64,000 nucleotides of DNA from Rhodospirillaceae bacterium (GTDB lineage: Bacteria > Pseudomonadota > Alphaproteobacteria > Rhodospirillales > Rhodospirillaceae). Below, in pieces: positions 33,844 to 44,104 of the stretch. The stretch covers positions 124,001 through 188,000 of the forward strand of contig JAVJSV010000012.1 of assembly GCA_040219235.1 (NCBI GenBank), written 5' to 3'. Numbering within the stretch: the first letter of the stretch is position 1; every line of letters begins with the position of its first letter. Made by a program: the position numbers and the translations under genes. The notes beneath the pieces were generated by a model. It saw only the letters and a list, made by a program, of their open reading frames with translations, was not told the DNA's origin and did not search any database.

Positions 33844-36125
33844 ATTAGGGTTTCTGTCTTAGCCGCATTATGAGCCCCCATTAGAGCCATTTGTACTATA
33901 TCTGAAACGGTCGCATTCATTGACACGATTTGAGCCGGTTTTTCTAATCCCATTAAAATAGGGCCAACCTTCGTTCCCAATCCGTAAAAGCCGATGAGCT
34001 GTGTTGAAATATTTGCCGCGTGAAGGCCCGGCATTAATAGAATGTTGGCCGGTCCAGAAAGGCGGCAAAACGGATAAAGCTGATCTCGGTGAGGATTAAG
34101 AGCCGTATCAACACCCATTTCACCGTCAAATTCAAAGTCGGCTTTTTCTTGTTCTAACAGCGTAACAGCTTCTCGAAGTCTTTCTGCGATGCCGCCCGGA
34201 GGGCTGCCAAAGTTCGAATAAGATAGGAAGGCGACACGTGGTTCGTGCCCCATAGATCGCGCAAAGGCTGCTGTTTGAAGGGCCATTTGTGCCAGATCTT
34301 CTGGTTCAGGCCGCTCGTTGACTGCCGTATCGGCAATAAACAAAGTCCGGCCTTTGCCAATGAGCAAGGTTAGTGCAAACACCAGCTCCCCGGCGCGCGA
34401 GGGGATAACACGTCGCACTTCGTCTAAAGCTGTGTGATAGGGACGGGTTAATCCGGTCACCATGGCATCCGCATGTCCGGCGTTGACCATGCAGGCGGCA
34501 AAAACATTTCGATCCTGATTGACCATTCTCTGACAATCCCTGAGCAAAGATCCTTTTCGCTGTAGCCGCGCGTACAAGCTTTGCAAATAGGTTTCGTTGT
34601 GTTCAGATTCCTTTGCGTTGGTAATCATGATGCCGTCCAGGTCATCTGATTTGATGCCCATTTCAACCATGGCCGCTTCAACTTTCCGGCGACGGGCAAC
34701 AAGTATCGCTTCGCCATATCCGCTGTTTCTGTAAGTTATCGCGGCACGAATTGCACGTTCATCTTCGCCTTCGGCAAATACCATACGTTTTTGCTTCCGC
34801 GTGACTTCTGCGGCAATGACTTGGAGACTTGTTACTGTTGGATCCAACCGCGCGGATAACTCAGTCTTGTAGGTCTCCAAATCATCTATTTGACGACGGG
34901 CCACGCCGGACTGCATTGCTGCGTGGGCAACTGCGGGCGGCACAGCTGCGATAAGACGAGGGTCAAATGGAACGGGTATAATGTAGTCGCGGCCATATTT
35001 GAGTTTCCGGCCAGAATAGGCTGCTGCAACCTCATCAGGGACATCTTCTCGGGCCAAATCTGCTAGGGCTCGCGCCGCAGCAATTTTCATTTCATCATTG
35101 ATCGTGGTGGCGCGAACGTCCAACGCTCCTCTGAATATAAAAGGAAAGCCAAGAACATTATTAATCTGGTTTGGATAGTCTGAGCGGCCAGTTGCCATGA
35201 TTACATCATCACGCACCTGGGCTACGTCCTCCGGCGTTATCTCCGGGTCGGGGTTCGCCATTGCAAAAATGATCGGATTTGGGGCCATGGATTTTACCAT
35301 CTCTGGCGTTACGGCCCCTTTAACCGATAATCCAAAGAAGGCATCAGCACCCTCCATGGCGTCAGCTAGATTGCGTTTATCAGTCTCAACGGCATGGGCT
35401 GATTTCCACTGGTTCATGCCCTCTTGACGGCCTTTGTAGATTACGCCTTTTGAATCGCACATGATGACATTGTTGCTGGCAACGCCCATCGCTTTAACCA
35501 GTTCAATACAAGCCGTCGCAGCCGCGCCGGCCCCGTTAACCACGATTTTTATGTCTTCGAGGTTTCTGCCGGTTAGGTCGCAGGCATTAAAAAGTCCGGC
35601 TGCCGCAATAATAGAAGTGCCGTGTTGGTCGTCGTGGAAAACGGGAATATCCATCAACTCACGCAAGCGCTGCTCAATAATGAAGCACTCAGGTGCTTTA
35701 ATATCCTCAAGATTGATCCCACCAAAGGATGGCCCCAGGAACCGCACACTGTTGATAAATTCATCGACATCACGTGTGTCGATTTCCAGATCAATGCCAT
35801 CGACGTCGGCAAAGCGCTTAAACAGCACAGCCTTGCCTTCCATGACGGGCTTCGAGGCCAGGGCCCCCAAATCCCCTAGGCCCAGCACAGCAGTGCCGTT
35901 AGAGATCACGGCAACCAAATTACCTTTTGCTGTATAATCGTAGGCTTTAGACGGATCAGCGGCAATTTCCCGGCATGGCGCGGCAACGCCAGGTGAGTAA
36001 GCCAAAGCCAAATCTCGTTGAGTGGTCAACGGTTTGGTTGCCTGAATTTCAATTTTCCCCGGTCGTCCAGAGGCATGCATTTGCAAAGAATCAAGATCTA
36101 AGCTGCGTGTTGCGGAATCACTCAT
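33840..36125 (-). CDS. maeB: NADP-dependent malic enzyme with C-terminal phosphotransacetylase-like domain
   Basis: A 761-aa two-domain enzyme, the usual MaeB layout. The malic enzyme half (about 1-430) shows LALAYSPGVAAPC, the catalytic Lys region GDLGALASKPVMEGKAVLFKRF, metal ligands in HDDQHGTSII, and the NADP loop VVNGAGAAATACIELVK. The C-terminal half (about 435-761) resembles phosphotransacetylase (FAEGEDERAIRAA, DAMVTGLTRPYHTAL, LLMPGLHAANI) and is regulatory in MaeB proteins, sensing acetyl-CoA. It decarboxylates malate to pyruvate and NADPH. It is divergent from mutS (200 bases between starts) and coupled to the downstream kinase gene. Confidence 0.96.
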   Translation of the reverse strand: MSDSATRSLDLDSLQMHASGRPGKIEIQATKPLTTQRDLALAYSPGVAAPCREIAADPSKAYDYTAKGNLVAVISNGTAVLGLGDLGALASKPVMEGKAVLFKRFADVDGIDLEIDTRDVDEFINSVRFLGPSFGGINLEDIKAPECFIIEQRLRELMDIPVFHDDQHGTSIIAAAGLFNACDLTGRNLEDIKIVVNGAGAAATACIELVKAMGVASNNVIMCDSKGVIYKGRQEGMNQWKSAHAVETDKRNLADAMEGADAFFGLSVKGAVTPEMVKSMAPNPIIFAMANPDPEITPEDVAQVRDDVIMATGRSDYPNQINNVLGFPFIFRGALDVRATTINDEMKIAAARALADLAREDVPDEVAAAYSGRKLKYGRDYIIPVPFDPRLIAAVPPAVAHAAMQSGVARRQIDDLETYKTELSARLDPTVTSLQVIAAEVTRKQKRMVFAEGEDERAIRAAITYRNSGYGEAILVARRRKVEAAMVEMGIKSDDLDGIMITNAKESEHNETYLQSLYARLQRKGSLLRDCQRMVNQDRNVFAACMVNAGHADAMVTGLTRPYHTALDEVRRVIPSRAGELVFALTLLIGKGRTLFIADTAVNERPEPEDLAQMALQTAAFARSMGHEPRVAFLSYSNFGSPPGGIAERLREAVTLLEQEKADFEFDGEMGVDTALNPHRDQLYPFCRLSGPANILLMPGLHAANISTQLIGFYGLGTKVGPILMGLEKPAQIVSMNATVSDIVQMALMGAHNAAKTETLI

Positions 36126-36325
36126 AAAATAACTATCCAGTATTTGAGGGTCTAATTACCCGCCACCTTAATAAAGCCCATGGATATAGACATGTGCAAG
36201 GGAACAAGCTGAGGTTCATGCAGGTGTCATGACGTAATGGAGAACGTTTTCTGTCTCGTTCGACTGAGGTAGTGTGCTTATGCTGTACCCAATGACACTC
36301 ATCCAAAGCTGAATCGGTCAAACTT

Positions 36326-39058
36326 ATGTCTTCTTCTCCGCTTAAATCTAAGGCGGCGACACCTATGATGACGCAATATCTTTCAATTAAGAAAGACTAC
36401 CCAGAGGCGCTGCTGTTTTACCGCATGGGTGACTTCTACGAATTATTTTTTGAAGATGCCAAAGAAGCGGCCTCCGCGCTTGATATTGCGCTGACAAAAC
36501 GTGGTCAGCACGCTGGAGAGGATATCCCAATGTGTGGCGTGCCTGTGCATTCACATGAAGGATATCTCTCTAAACTTATTCGCAAAGGGTTCAAGGTTGC
36601 CGTATGCGAGCAGATGGAAGCTCCTGAAGAGGCCAAGAAGCGCGGGGCAAAATCTGTCGTTAAGCGAGACGTGGTCAGGCTTATAACGCCCGGGACAATC
36701 ACTGAAGATTCCTTGCTCGATGCCCGCGAGCATAATGCGCTTGCGGCGATTGCCCGCGCCGGTGGTGAAATCGGCCTGGCCTGGGTGGATGTTTCTACGG
36801 GTGATCTGGAGCTGCAGCCACTTGATTTGGAACGAATTTCGGCTGCGTTGGCCCGGATTGGTCCAGGTGAAATTCTGATTTCAGATCAACTGAGAGATGA
36901 CGCTGATCTTTTCGCAGTTATCGAAGATTGGTCAGATGTTCTGACCGTTTTACCAACCGTTCGGTTTAACTCAGACAATGCGCGTCGCCGTTTAGAAAAT
37001 CTCTACGCGGTGAATAGTTTAGACTCCTTCGGAGCTTTTGGTCGCGCTGAGGTGGCCGCTGCCGGATCCTTGGCAGATTACATCGACTTAACGCAAAAGG
37101 GCAAAGTGCCTCGTCTTAAAACGCCGCGTCAGTTTCTTGCGGGACATGCCATGGAAATAGACGCTGCAACCCGGCGCAACCTAGAGCTTACCCGCACGTT
37201 GACCGGTGAGCGCAATGGCAGCTTACTCTCGGTCATTGATGCGACACGCACAGGTCCAGGGGCTCGCCTGCTCGCCTCTCGTCTTGCCGCACCATCAACA
37301 GACCCTGATGTTGTTGCGTTGCGACTTGATCAAGTTGAGTTGTCGATCAATGCGCCGGCTCAGCGTTTAATGATCCGTGACAGGCTTAAGGCGACGCCGG
37401 ATATGGAACGCGCCTTAACGCGTCTCACGCTTGATCGTGGTAGCCCGCGTGACTTGGCGGCCATTCGAGATGCATTAGCCAGCATTCCAGACCTTAAAGA
37501 AGCGCTCACCAAAGCCGCAGAAAATGTCGATGGTATTTCGCCAAATTCTTTTGCCTCAGTGGTTGAGAAACTTGGACATCATGACGTTTTGGTAGACCGC
37601 CTGTCTCGGGCGCTGGCTGATGACCTGCCTTTGCTTGCCCGTGATGGTGGGTTTATCCGTTCCGGATATGAGAGCGCCCTTGATGAATTGAAAGAGCTCC
37701 GCGACAACAGCCGCAAAAGTGTTGCAGGTTTACAGACGCGTTATGTTGAGGAAACCAATATCCAAACACTTAAAGTGCGGCACAACAATGTGCTGGGATA
37801 TTATGTGGAAGTCCCAGCGCGTCATGGTGATGCTTTGCTGGCGGCAACCAAAACAGAAGCCAGCGCGGACTCAACGGTAGGCCGCACAGCTTTCATCCAT
37901 CGCCAAACCATGGCCAACGCCATGCGCTTTTCAACACTGGAACTTGGAGACCTGGAAGACCGTATTCGCTCTGCGGCAGATAAAGCTTTGGCGCTTGAAC
38001 TTGAGTTGTTCAAAACGCTCGTTGTCGAAGTGTTAAGCCGGAGCAATGAGGTTGCTTTAGCGGCTGAAGCTTTAGCTGAAATTGATGTTTCAACGGGCTT
38101 GGCGCAGGTTGCTGTTGAGCGGCGATATTCCCGGCCGCGTGTCGAAACCGGGACAACATTTAAAATTGAGGACGGGCGTCACCCGGTGGTTGAGGCGGCA
38201 CTGTCACAGTCCTCTGAGGCCGGGTTTGTCGCAAATGGCTGCGACCTCGGCGGTGCGGCTCATAACGGACCAGGCCGGGTATGGCTTATCACCGGACCGA
38301 ACATGGCCGGGAAATCGACGTTCTTGCGGCAAAACGCCCTTATCGCAATTCTCGCTCAAATGGGATCTTACGTTCCTGCGGGATCTGCCCGTATTGGCAT
38401 TGTTGACCGGTTATTCTCACGGGTTGGCGCTGCCGATGATTTGGCCCGCGGACGATCAACATTTATGGTTGAGATGGTTGAAACAGCCGCCATTTTGAAT
38501 CAGGCAACCGAGAGATCGTTGGTTATTCTGGATGAAATTGGTCGTGGCACATCAACGTTTGACGGCTTGTCTATCGCGTGGTCGACGTTGGAATACTTGC
38601 ACGAAGCCAATGCCTGCCGTGCGTTGTTTGCCACGCACTATCATGAGTTAAACGCGCTGACGTCCAAGCTGACCGACTTAGCCCCTTATCACATGACGGT
38701 TAGAGACTGGCAGGGCGACATCGTGTTTCTGCACGAAGTTGCACCGGGTTCGGCAGACCGGTCCTATGGTATTCATGTTGCGAAGCTCGCCGGATTGCCG
38801 CCGTCTGTTATTTCCCGCGCGCAAGATGTTCTTAAGCAGCTTGAAAGTGGAGAGTCTGCAGGTAAGGCTGGACGGTTGGCCGAAGACTTGCCTCTCTTTG
38901 CCCTAAACCGGGACGAGAGAAAAGAACACCAATCTCCTCGAGGCCCCTCAGCCGTTGAGAAGGCTTTATCAGATGTGACGCCAGATGATCTTTCGCCACG
39001 AGATGCGCTAGAGACTCTCTACAACTTGCAATCTCTGCTGGGGGGAAGCGACTCTTAA
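36326..39058 (+). CDS. mutS: DNA mismatch repair protein MutS
   Basis: A 910-aa MutS1 protein. The mismatch-binding GDFYELF (Phe-x-Glu) is near residue 37, connector and lever domains follow, and the ATPase has Walker [10 protein letters not shown], Walker [16 protein letters not shown] and the ATHYHEL switch. A C-terminal extension of the type that mediates tetramerisation is present. Starts with ATG 36326, 200 bases from the maeB start; the gap contains no convincing gene. glnD and murJ follow on the same strand. Confidence 0.98.
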   Translation: MSSSPLKSKAATPMMTQYLSIKKDYPEALLFYRMGDFYELFFEDAKEAASALDIALTKRGQHAGEDIPMCGVPVHSHEGYLSKLIRKGFKVAVCEQMEAPEEAKKRGAKSVVKRDVVRLITPGTITEDSLLDAREHNALAAIARAGGEIGLAWVDVSTGDLELQPLDLERISAALARIGPGEILISDQLRDDADLFAVIEDWSDVLTVLPTVRFNSDNARRRLENLYAVNSLDSFGAFGRAEVAAAGSLADYIDLTQKGKVPRLKTPRQFLAGHAMEIDAATRRNLELTRTLTGERNGSLLSVIDATRTGPGARLLASRLAAPSTDPDVVALRLDQVELSINAPAQRLMIRDRLKATPDMERALTRLTLDRGSPRDLAAIRDALASIPDLKEALTKAAENVDGISPNSFASVVEKLGHHDVLVDRLSRALADDLPLLARDGGFIRSGYESALDELKELRDNSRKSVAGLQTRYVEETNIQTLKVRHNNVLGYYVEVPARHGDALLAATKTEASADSTVGRTAFIHRQTMANAMRFSTLELGDLEDRIRSAADKALALELELFKTLVVEVLSRSNEVALAAEALAEIDVSTGLAQVAVERRYSRPRVETGTTFKIEDGRHPVVEAALSQSSEAGFVANGCDLGGAAHNGPGRVWLITGPNMAGKSTFLRQNALIAILAQMGSYVPAGSARIGIVDRLFSRVGAADDLARGRSTFMVEMVETAAILNQATERSLVILDEIGRGTSTFDGLSIAWSTLEYLHEANACRALFATHYHELNALTSKLTDLAPYHMTVRDWQGDIVFLHEVAPGSADRSYGIHVAKLAGLPPSVISRAQDVLKQLESGESAGKAGRLAEDLPLFALNRDERKEHQSPRGPSAVEKALSDVTPDDLSPRDALETLYNLQSLLGGSDS

Positions 39059-39124
39059 CCCAGAATCGGTGATATACTAGATGCTGTCTAATTGTCGACC
39101 CACGCCCCAAAATAGGAGGCTCGT

Positions 39125-39511
39125 ATGGCTTTTAACTTTAATGACGATAAACCAACCTCACCCGCTATCGCCCGTATTCTGAATTTCATGGGCTGGACCA
39201 GCATTGTTGGCTGCGCCTGCGGCGTGATGTTGGCGTTTTCTGGATATTCCTGGGTCAATGATATGTATGCCATGGCGGGTTCCGGCGCGGCAATCATTTT
39301 AGGAATACTGTTTATCGGCCAAGCAAAAACGTTAGAGGCTTTAACCATACTGAATGCGCGCATGAAATCGCGCTTTGCGTTAGAGGGGCTTACCGGGTCT
39401 GCGGCATTAGGTGAGTCAATCAGTAAACCGGTAATCATTCCGCAGAAAAAAGAGCGCGTGGTTAAAATATCTGCTGATGATGCCCGCCGGTCTGGCGTGA
39501 CGCCGAGATAA
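39125..39511 (+). CDS. Small hypothetical membrane protein between mutS and glnD
   Basis: I do not recognise this 128-aa protein. It has two hydrophobic helices (about residues 24-41 and 48-66) joined by a short loop (SWVND), a polar N-terminus of 20 residues and a charged C-terminal half of about 60 residues (KKERVVKISADDARRSGV). It is clearly translated: a full AGGAGG ribosome site (39114-39119) precedes ATG, and codon use matches its neighbours. It is positioned 66 bases after mutS and 36 before glnD, so it is probably co-expressed with them. Topology suggests both termini in the cytoplasm. Confidence 0.7.
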   Translation: MAFNFNDDKPTSPAIARILNFMGWTSIVGCACGVMLAFSGYSWVNDMYAMAGSGAAIILGILFIGQAKTLEALTILNARMKSRFALEGLTGSAALGESISKPVIIPQKKERVVKISADDARRSGVTPR

Positions 39512-39547
39512 GCCAAGCGTTTCAGATGACCTTGAGGCAATTTTAAA

Positions 39548-42334
39548 GTGACCGCCATTCGTTCGCCGCGTGACCTTATTCACCGCCGTGCTTTGCAGGG
39601 CCGTTTATTAGAACGCGTCTCTAAAGACACGCCTGACTCTGAGGTGCGCCCGATTTTGATGGAGGAACTAAAATCAGCTTTAGAGGCTGGTCGTTCTGAG
39701 ATCCGTCGTCGATTAGAGCATGGCGACAGCACGGGTTCAGATACCGTCGCGGAGCTGTCTTACCTGACCGATCAAATTCTCCGTATTCTTTATGATTTTG
39801 CGACGTCCCGTGTTTTTAAACGTGGCGTGCCAACCACAGGTGAGAAGCTCAGCTTGCTCGCTGTTGGCGGATATGGCCGGGGAGAACTCGCTCCAGGGTC
39901 TGATCTCGATTTGCTTTTTCTCCTTCCCTACAAGAAGACACCGTTTACCGAAAATCTTGTCGAATACATGCTCTATGTTCTGTGGGATTTGGGCTTCAAA
40001 GTGGGGCACGCTGTTAGGACCGTGGCAGAAAACATCAAGCAAGCCATCTCTGATATGACCATCCGAACAGCACTTTTGGAAGCTAGGTGGATATGGGGGG
40101 ATCAGGCGCTTGCCAATGAGTTGAAAGAGAAATTCCAGTCAGATGTGGTGGATGGAACCAGCATGGCCTTTATTGAGGCGAAGTTGGCTGAGCGGGATCA
40201 ACGCCATGAACGCCTGGGCGATAGTCGCTACTTGCTTGAGCCAAATATAAAAGAAGACAAGGGTGGCCTACGTGATCTGCATACTTTGTATTGGATTGCG
40301 CGTTATCTGTACGGGGCTGCTAGCATTCAAGATTTGGTTGATCGCGAACTGATTCATGAGGATGCTGCAGCTAGATTTTATAAGGCCTATGACTTTTTAT
40401 GGACTGTTCGGTGTCATATTCATTACCTGACAGGCCGGGCAGATAACAGATTGACGTTTGATTTGCAGCCGCAGTTGGCAGAGCGCATGGGATACACCGA
40501 CCATGCTGGCGGATCATCTGTTGAGCGCTTCATGAAGCATTACTTTCTAATCGCCAAAGATGTCGGCGATCTAACCCGTATTTTCGCCGCCGTGCTTGAA
40601 GAAAAAGAACGGCGTAAACCAATGTTCCAACTTCCGGCGGCCCTGCGGCGTAAAACGCTGGAAGGCTTTGTGGTCGAAAGCGGCAGAATTACGGTTGAGG
40701 AGGAGGATGCCTTTGCCAAAGACCCCGTTAAACTTATCCGCATCTTTCACGTCGCACAGGAGCACGGTTTAGATCTTCATCCCCGTGCCCTGGAACTCAT
40801 CACACGCAATCTTCATTTGGTCTCAGATCTTCGGGAAGACCCGGAAGCAAATAAACTGTTTGTCGAGATTATGACGTTTAAGCGTGGGCCTGAAGCCATG
40901 TTGCGTTTGCTCAATGAAGCGGGCGTTTTTGGCCGCTTTGTTCCAGATTTTGGCCGTGTTGTCGCGCAGATGCAGTTCGATATGTATCATGTGTACACCA
41001 CCGATGAGCATACGATCCGCGCGATCGGAATTCTCAGCCGTATTGAAAACAAAAAACTCATTGATGAGCTTCCTGTTGCCAGTGAAGTCATTGGAAAAAT
41101 TCAGTCTCGTCGTGCTCTTTATGTCGCCGTTTTACTTCATGATATCGCCAAAGGCCGAGGCGGAGACCACTCAGAGCTGGGCGCAGAAATTGCACTGACT
41201 CTTTGTCCGCGGTTTGGCTTAACCGATGAAGAGACTGAAACAGTTAGTTGGCTGACACGGTATCATCTGTTGTTGAGTAACACAGCCTTTAAGCGTGATC
41301 TTGATGACCCAAAAACAATTATAGACTTCTGTCGTGTCGTCCAATCTCCAGAGCGGCTCAAGCTGCTGTTGGTTTTAACGTGCGCAGACATTAGAGCGGT
41401 CGGCCCAAAAGTCTGGAATGAATGGAAAGCGACGCTACTGCGCGATCTTTACGGTCGTGCGGATGAACGCATGTCTGACGGGCATTCTACAGCAACGTTA
41501 GATTTTCGTGTGAGTGCAGCGCGAGACGCCCTGTCTGAGCGCTTATCAGACTGGTCGGCCTCAGATCGAGAAGCTTTTGTGACCTCAGGCTTACCGTCCT
41601 ACTGGGTCAGTTATGATACGGATACGCATGAACGCCACGCGCGCTTTATTCGTGGCGCTGAACTCGGCGGTCAAAAAATTGCAGTTTCTTTTACCCTCGA
41701 TCGGTCCCGTGGTGTTTCTGAAATGTTGATTTATACACCTGACCACCCGGGCTTATTTTCGAAAATTGCGGGTGCTTTATCACTCTCTAATGTTTCGATT
41801 GTAGATGCAAAAATTCTTACCCTGTCCAATGGCATGGCATTAGATACGTTCACGGTGCAAGATTTTAACCGCACAGCTATCACCTCTGAGACGAAAATCA
41901 ATCGCATAAAATCGCGGGTGGTTGCCGCCTTGGAAGGCCGTTTGCGCTTGGACAAAGAATTACAAAAGGCGACTGACGGGTTATCAAATCGAATAAAGGC
42001 CTTAGAGGCCCCCCCCCGAGTGATCATAGATAATACGGCGTCAAAGCTCTTCAGTGTTATCGAAATTAACGGTCATGACCGGCAGGGTCTTCTGTTCGAT
42101 ATCACAAAAGCGATTTCAGAATTGGCCCTTCAAATTGGCTCAGCCCACATCTCAACCTATGGCGAGCGGGTCGTTGATGTGTTTTACGTTAAAGATATCT
42201 TTGGCATGAAAGTTGAGAACGAGAGTAAAATTCGACAAATCCGAGATGTTTTGGGACAGGCCATTGGTGTTCCGGAAGAATTCTCAGTCAAACGCCCGAC
42301 TTTATCCCAACCACAGACGGAAGCGGCGGAGTAA
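39548..42334 (+). CDS. glnD: GlnD bifunctional uridylyltransferase/uridylyl-removing enzyme
   Basis: A 928-aa nitrogen sensor that uridylylates PII proteins. The nucleotidyltransferase motif is GGYGRGELAPGSDLDLLFLLP (about residues 97-117, with the two metal Asp), the HD hydrolase domain has LLHDIAKGRGGDHSE, and two ACT domains bind glutamine at the C-terminus (YTPDHPGLFSKIAGAL and NGHDRQGLLFDITKAI). It begins with GTG at 39548; no better ATG fits the family N-terminus. A run of nine C at 42009-42017 lies in the linker between the ACT domains. Confidence 0.97.
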   Translation: MTAIRSPRDLIHRRALQGRLLERVSKDTPDSEVRPILMEELKSALEAGRSEIRRRLEHGDSTGSDTVAELSYLTDQILRILYDFATSRVFKRGVPTTGEKLSLLAVGGYGRGELAPGSDLDLLFLLPYKKTPFTENLVEYMLYVLWDLGFKVGHAVRTVAENIKQAISDMTIRTALLEARWIWGDQALANELKEKFQSDVVDGTSMAFIEAKLAERDQRHERLGDSRYLLEPNIKEDKGGLRDLHTLYWIARYLYGAASIQDLVDRELIHEDAAARFYKAYDFLWTVRCHIHYLTGRADNRLTFDLQPQLAERMGYTDHAGGSSVERFMKHYFLIAKDVGDLTRIFAAVLEEKERRKPMFQLPAALRRKTLEGFVVESGRITVEEEDAFAKDPVKLIRIFHVAQEHGLDLHPRALELITRNLHLVSDLREDPEANKLFVEIMTFKRGPEAMLRLLNEAGVFGRFVPDFGRVVAQMQFDMYHVYTTDEHTIRAIGILSRIENKKLIDELPVASEVIGKIQSRRALYVAVLLHDIAKGRGGDHSELGAEIALTLCPRFGLTDEETETVSWLTRYHLLLSNTAFKRDLDDPKTIIDFCRVVQSPERLKLLLVLTCADIRAVGPKVWNEWKATLLRDLYGRADERMSDGHSTATLDFRVSAARDALSERLSDWSASDREAFVTSGLPSYWVSYDTDTHERHARFIRGAELGGQKIAVSFTLDRSRGVSEMLIYTPDHPGLFSKIAGALSLSNVSIVDAKILTLSNGMALDTFTVQDFNRTAITSETKINRIKSRVVAALEGRLRLDKELQKATDGLSNRIKALEAPPRVIIDNTASKLFSVIEINGHDRQGLLFDITKAISELALQIGSAHISTYGERVVDVFYVKDIFGMKVENESKIRQIRDVLGQAIGVPEEFSVKRPTLSQPQTEAAE
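42009..42017 (+). repeat. Nine-base C tract inside glnD
   Basis: Nine consecutive C encode the Ala-Pro-Pro-Arg linker between the two ACT domains of GlnD. Loss or gain of one base would remove the last ACT domain while leaving the transferase and HD domains intact. It is the longest G/C homopolymer I noticed in the window. Confidence 0.8.
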
Positions 42335-42413
42335 CGTTCTGTCGGACTAGGGCTATATTTCTGCCATATCTCCGCCGTCTCTATGCCAATCCCGGTGAGT
42401 AAGTTAAACCTCT

Positions 42414-44030
42414 ATGATGTCTTCTCGCCTCTCTCTTTTTCGGGCCTTTGCCACGGTCAGTGGAATGACCCTGATCAGCCGGATTACCGGGCTGATGCGC
42501 GATATTTTGATCGCAGGTGTACTCGGAGCCGGATTGGCTGCTGATGCTTTTTTGATCGCGTTTCAATTCCCAAATCTGTTTCGTCGTCTTTTTGCGGAAG
42601 GTGCTTTTTCTGCTGGATTTGTGCCAATTTTCTCTGAAGTTTTTGAGAAAGAGGGCCACGAAAAAGCCCGGCGTTTTGCCGAAGACTCCTTTGCCGTTCT
42701 GGCCACAGTCTTGTTTTGCTTTGTGCTTCTGATGATGATCGCCATGCCGATCGCGCTGTTTGCGATAGCCCCCGGCTTTGGCAACATTCCGGGACAAATG
42801 GAACGCGCGACGGAACTGGCCCGCATCTCATTTCCGTATCTTCTGTTTATATCCCTGGTGTCGTTGCAGTCCGGTGTTTTGAATGCTTTAGATCGTTTTG
42901 CGGCCGCGGCTGTAACACCCGTTCTGCTCAATCTGACACTGATCTCTGCAGTCGCTTTTGCTCTTGCGTCAGGGGTTGATACCTCTGAAGCGCTTGCATG
43001 GGGCGTTGCCATTGCCGGTGTCATTCAATTTGCCTGGTTGGCATGGCGTGTGCGTGTTGCAGGCATGCCGCTTGGTCTTGTGCGTCCCCGGTTAACGCCA
43101 CGGGTGCGGCAACTGCTTCGACGTATTCTACCCGTTGTCTTCGGTGCCAGTCTGTACCAACTCAATCTGCTGGTGGATAAGATCATCGCAACCCTCGTTG
43201 CAGTGGGGGCTGTGTCCTGGCTTTACCTCGCAGATCGTGTCAATCAGCTCCCTCTTGGCGTGATTGGTGTGGGCATTGGTGTTGCGTTGTTACCTATGCT
43301 CTCGCGATCTATCCAAAGCGATAACGCTGCAGAGGCTCTGAAGGCACAAAATAGAGCCGTTGAAATTAGTTTGATTCTCACACTGCCGGCCGCTGTTGGT
43401 ATTCTGATTCTAGCGCACCCTATTGCGGCCGTTCTTTATGAGCGTGGGGCCTTTACCGCATCAGACCGCCAAGCCGTTGGGTCTGCTTTGGCGGCGTTCG
43501 CTCTGGGTCTTCCCGCCTATGTTCTTATCAAAGCGTTGGCCCCCGGATTTTTTAGCCGTCAAGATACAGCGACGCCGGTCAAGATTTCTGCAGCGGCTAT
43601 GTTGGTTAACATTGTCTTGAATTTGCTTCTCATGAAATCCTTAGGGCATGTTGGTATTGCCTTAGCAACGGCTGTGTCTGCATGGCTGAACGCTGCGTTA
43701 CTCGGCGGTATATTAATGCGTCGCGGCCATTTTATTGTCGATCAGCGGCTTGCCAAGCGGATGCCACGTATCTTGATCTCAAGTCTGGTAATGGGCTTTG
43801 CTGTGTGGGCTGGTCTTGCTTTGGTGCAAAATCAGCTGGGCACCGTTTTCGGAAGCCCAGGCAAGCAAGCTGGTTCTGAGGTCTTGCGAATCCTTAGCCT
43901 TATGAGTTTAGTAGGCGTGGGGGTTGCTGTGTATGGGACCATTCTTTTGAGCAGTGGTGGCGCGGCGCTAGCTGATCTTAAGGGGCTGCGCCGTTCCAGT
44001 CTAAAACAAGACTCTTCACCGCCAACTTGA
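42414..44030 (+). CDS. murJ: MurJ lipid II flippase
   Basis: A 538-aa polytopic membrane protein of the MOP superfamily with about 14 helices. The N-terminal stretch SGMTLISRITGLMRDILIAGVLGAG and NLFRRLFAEGAFSAGFVPIF are near-universal in MurJ; charged cavity residues (Arg in these loops) are retained. It moves lipid II to the periplasmic face for peptidoglycan synthesis. It follows glnD by 79 bases, as in many alphaproteobacteria. Two adjacent ATG codons occur at the start; the stop TGA lies in the first of three 12-bp repeats. Confidence 0.97.
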   Translation: MMSSRLSLFRAFATVSGMTLISRITGLMRDILIAGVLGAGLAADAFLIAFQFPNLFRRLFAEGAFSAGFVPIFSEVFEKEGHEKARRFAEDSFAVLATVLFCFVLLMMIAMPIALFAIAPGFGNIPGQMERATELARISFPYLLFISLVSLQSGVLNALDRFAAAAVTPVLLNLTLISAVAFALASGVDTSEALAWGVAIAGVIQFAWLAWRVRVAGMPLGLVRPRLTPRVRQLLRRILPVVFGASLYQLNLLVDKIIATLVAVGAVSWLYLADRVNQLPLGVIGVGIGVALLPMLSRSIQSDNAAEALKAQNRAVEISLILTLPAAVGILILAHPIAAVLYERGAFTASDRQAVGSALAAFALGLPAYVLIKALAPGFFSRQDTATPVKISAAAMLVNIVLNLLLMKSLGHVGIALATAVSAWLNAALLGGILMRRGHFIVDQRLAKRMPRILISSLVMGFAVWAGLALVQNQLGTVFGSPGKQAGSEVLRILSLMSLVGVGVAVYGTILLSSGGAALADLKGLRRSSLKQDSSPPT

Positions 44031-44057
44031 CCCCCAACTTGACCCCCAACTTGACCC
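44022..44057 (+). repeat. Three perfect 12-bp tandem repeats over the murJ stop
   Basis: CCAACTTGACCC occurs three times in a row with no mismatch (44022-44033, 44034-44045, 44046-44057). The murJ TGA is in copy 1, and the same frame would meet a TGA in each copy. Each unit contains TTGACC, close to the -35 consensus TTGACA. Confidence 0.9.
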
Positions 44058-44066
44058 ATTGATACT
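44039..44066 (+). promoter_or_regulatory. Possible trpS promoter built from the 12-bp repeats
   Basis: TTGACC of repeat copy 2 (44039-44044) is 16 bases from GATACT (44061-44066); TTGACC of copy 3 (44051-44056) is 17 bases from TATCCC (44074-44079). Either pair would start transcription 20-40 bases before the trpS ATG at 44105. Both -10 hexamers are imperfect, so this is tentative. Confidence 0.4.
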
Positions 44067-44104
44067 GCTAGGCTATCCCCGCGCGTCACTAAACTTGTAG
44101 CAAT

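Noticed and set aside
36133-36321. A 62-codon open frame on the minus strand in the maeB/mutS gap
   Set aside because: No ribosome site, no recognisable protein pattern, and it fills the likely promoter region of two divergent genes.
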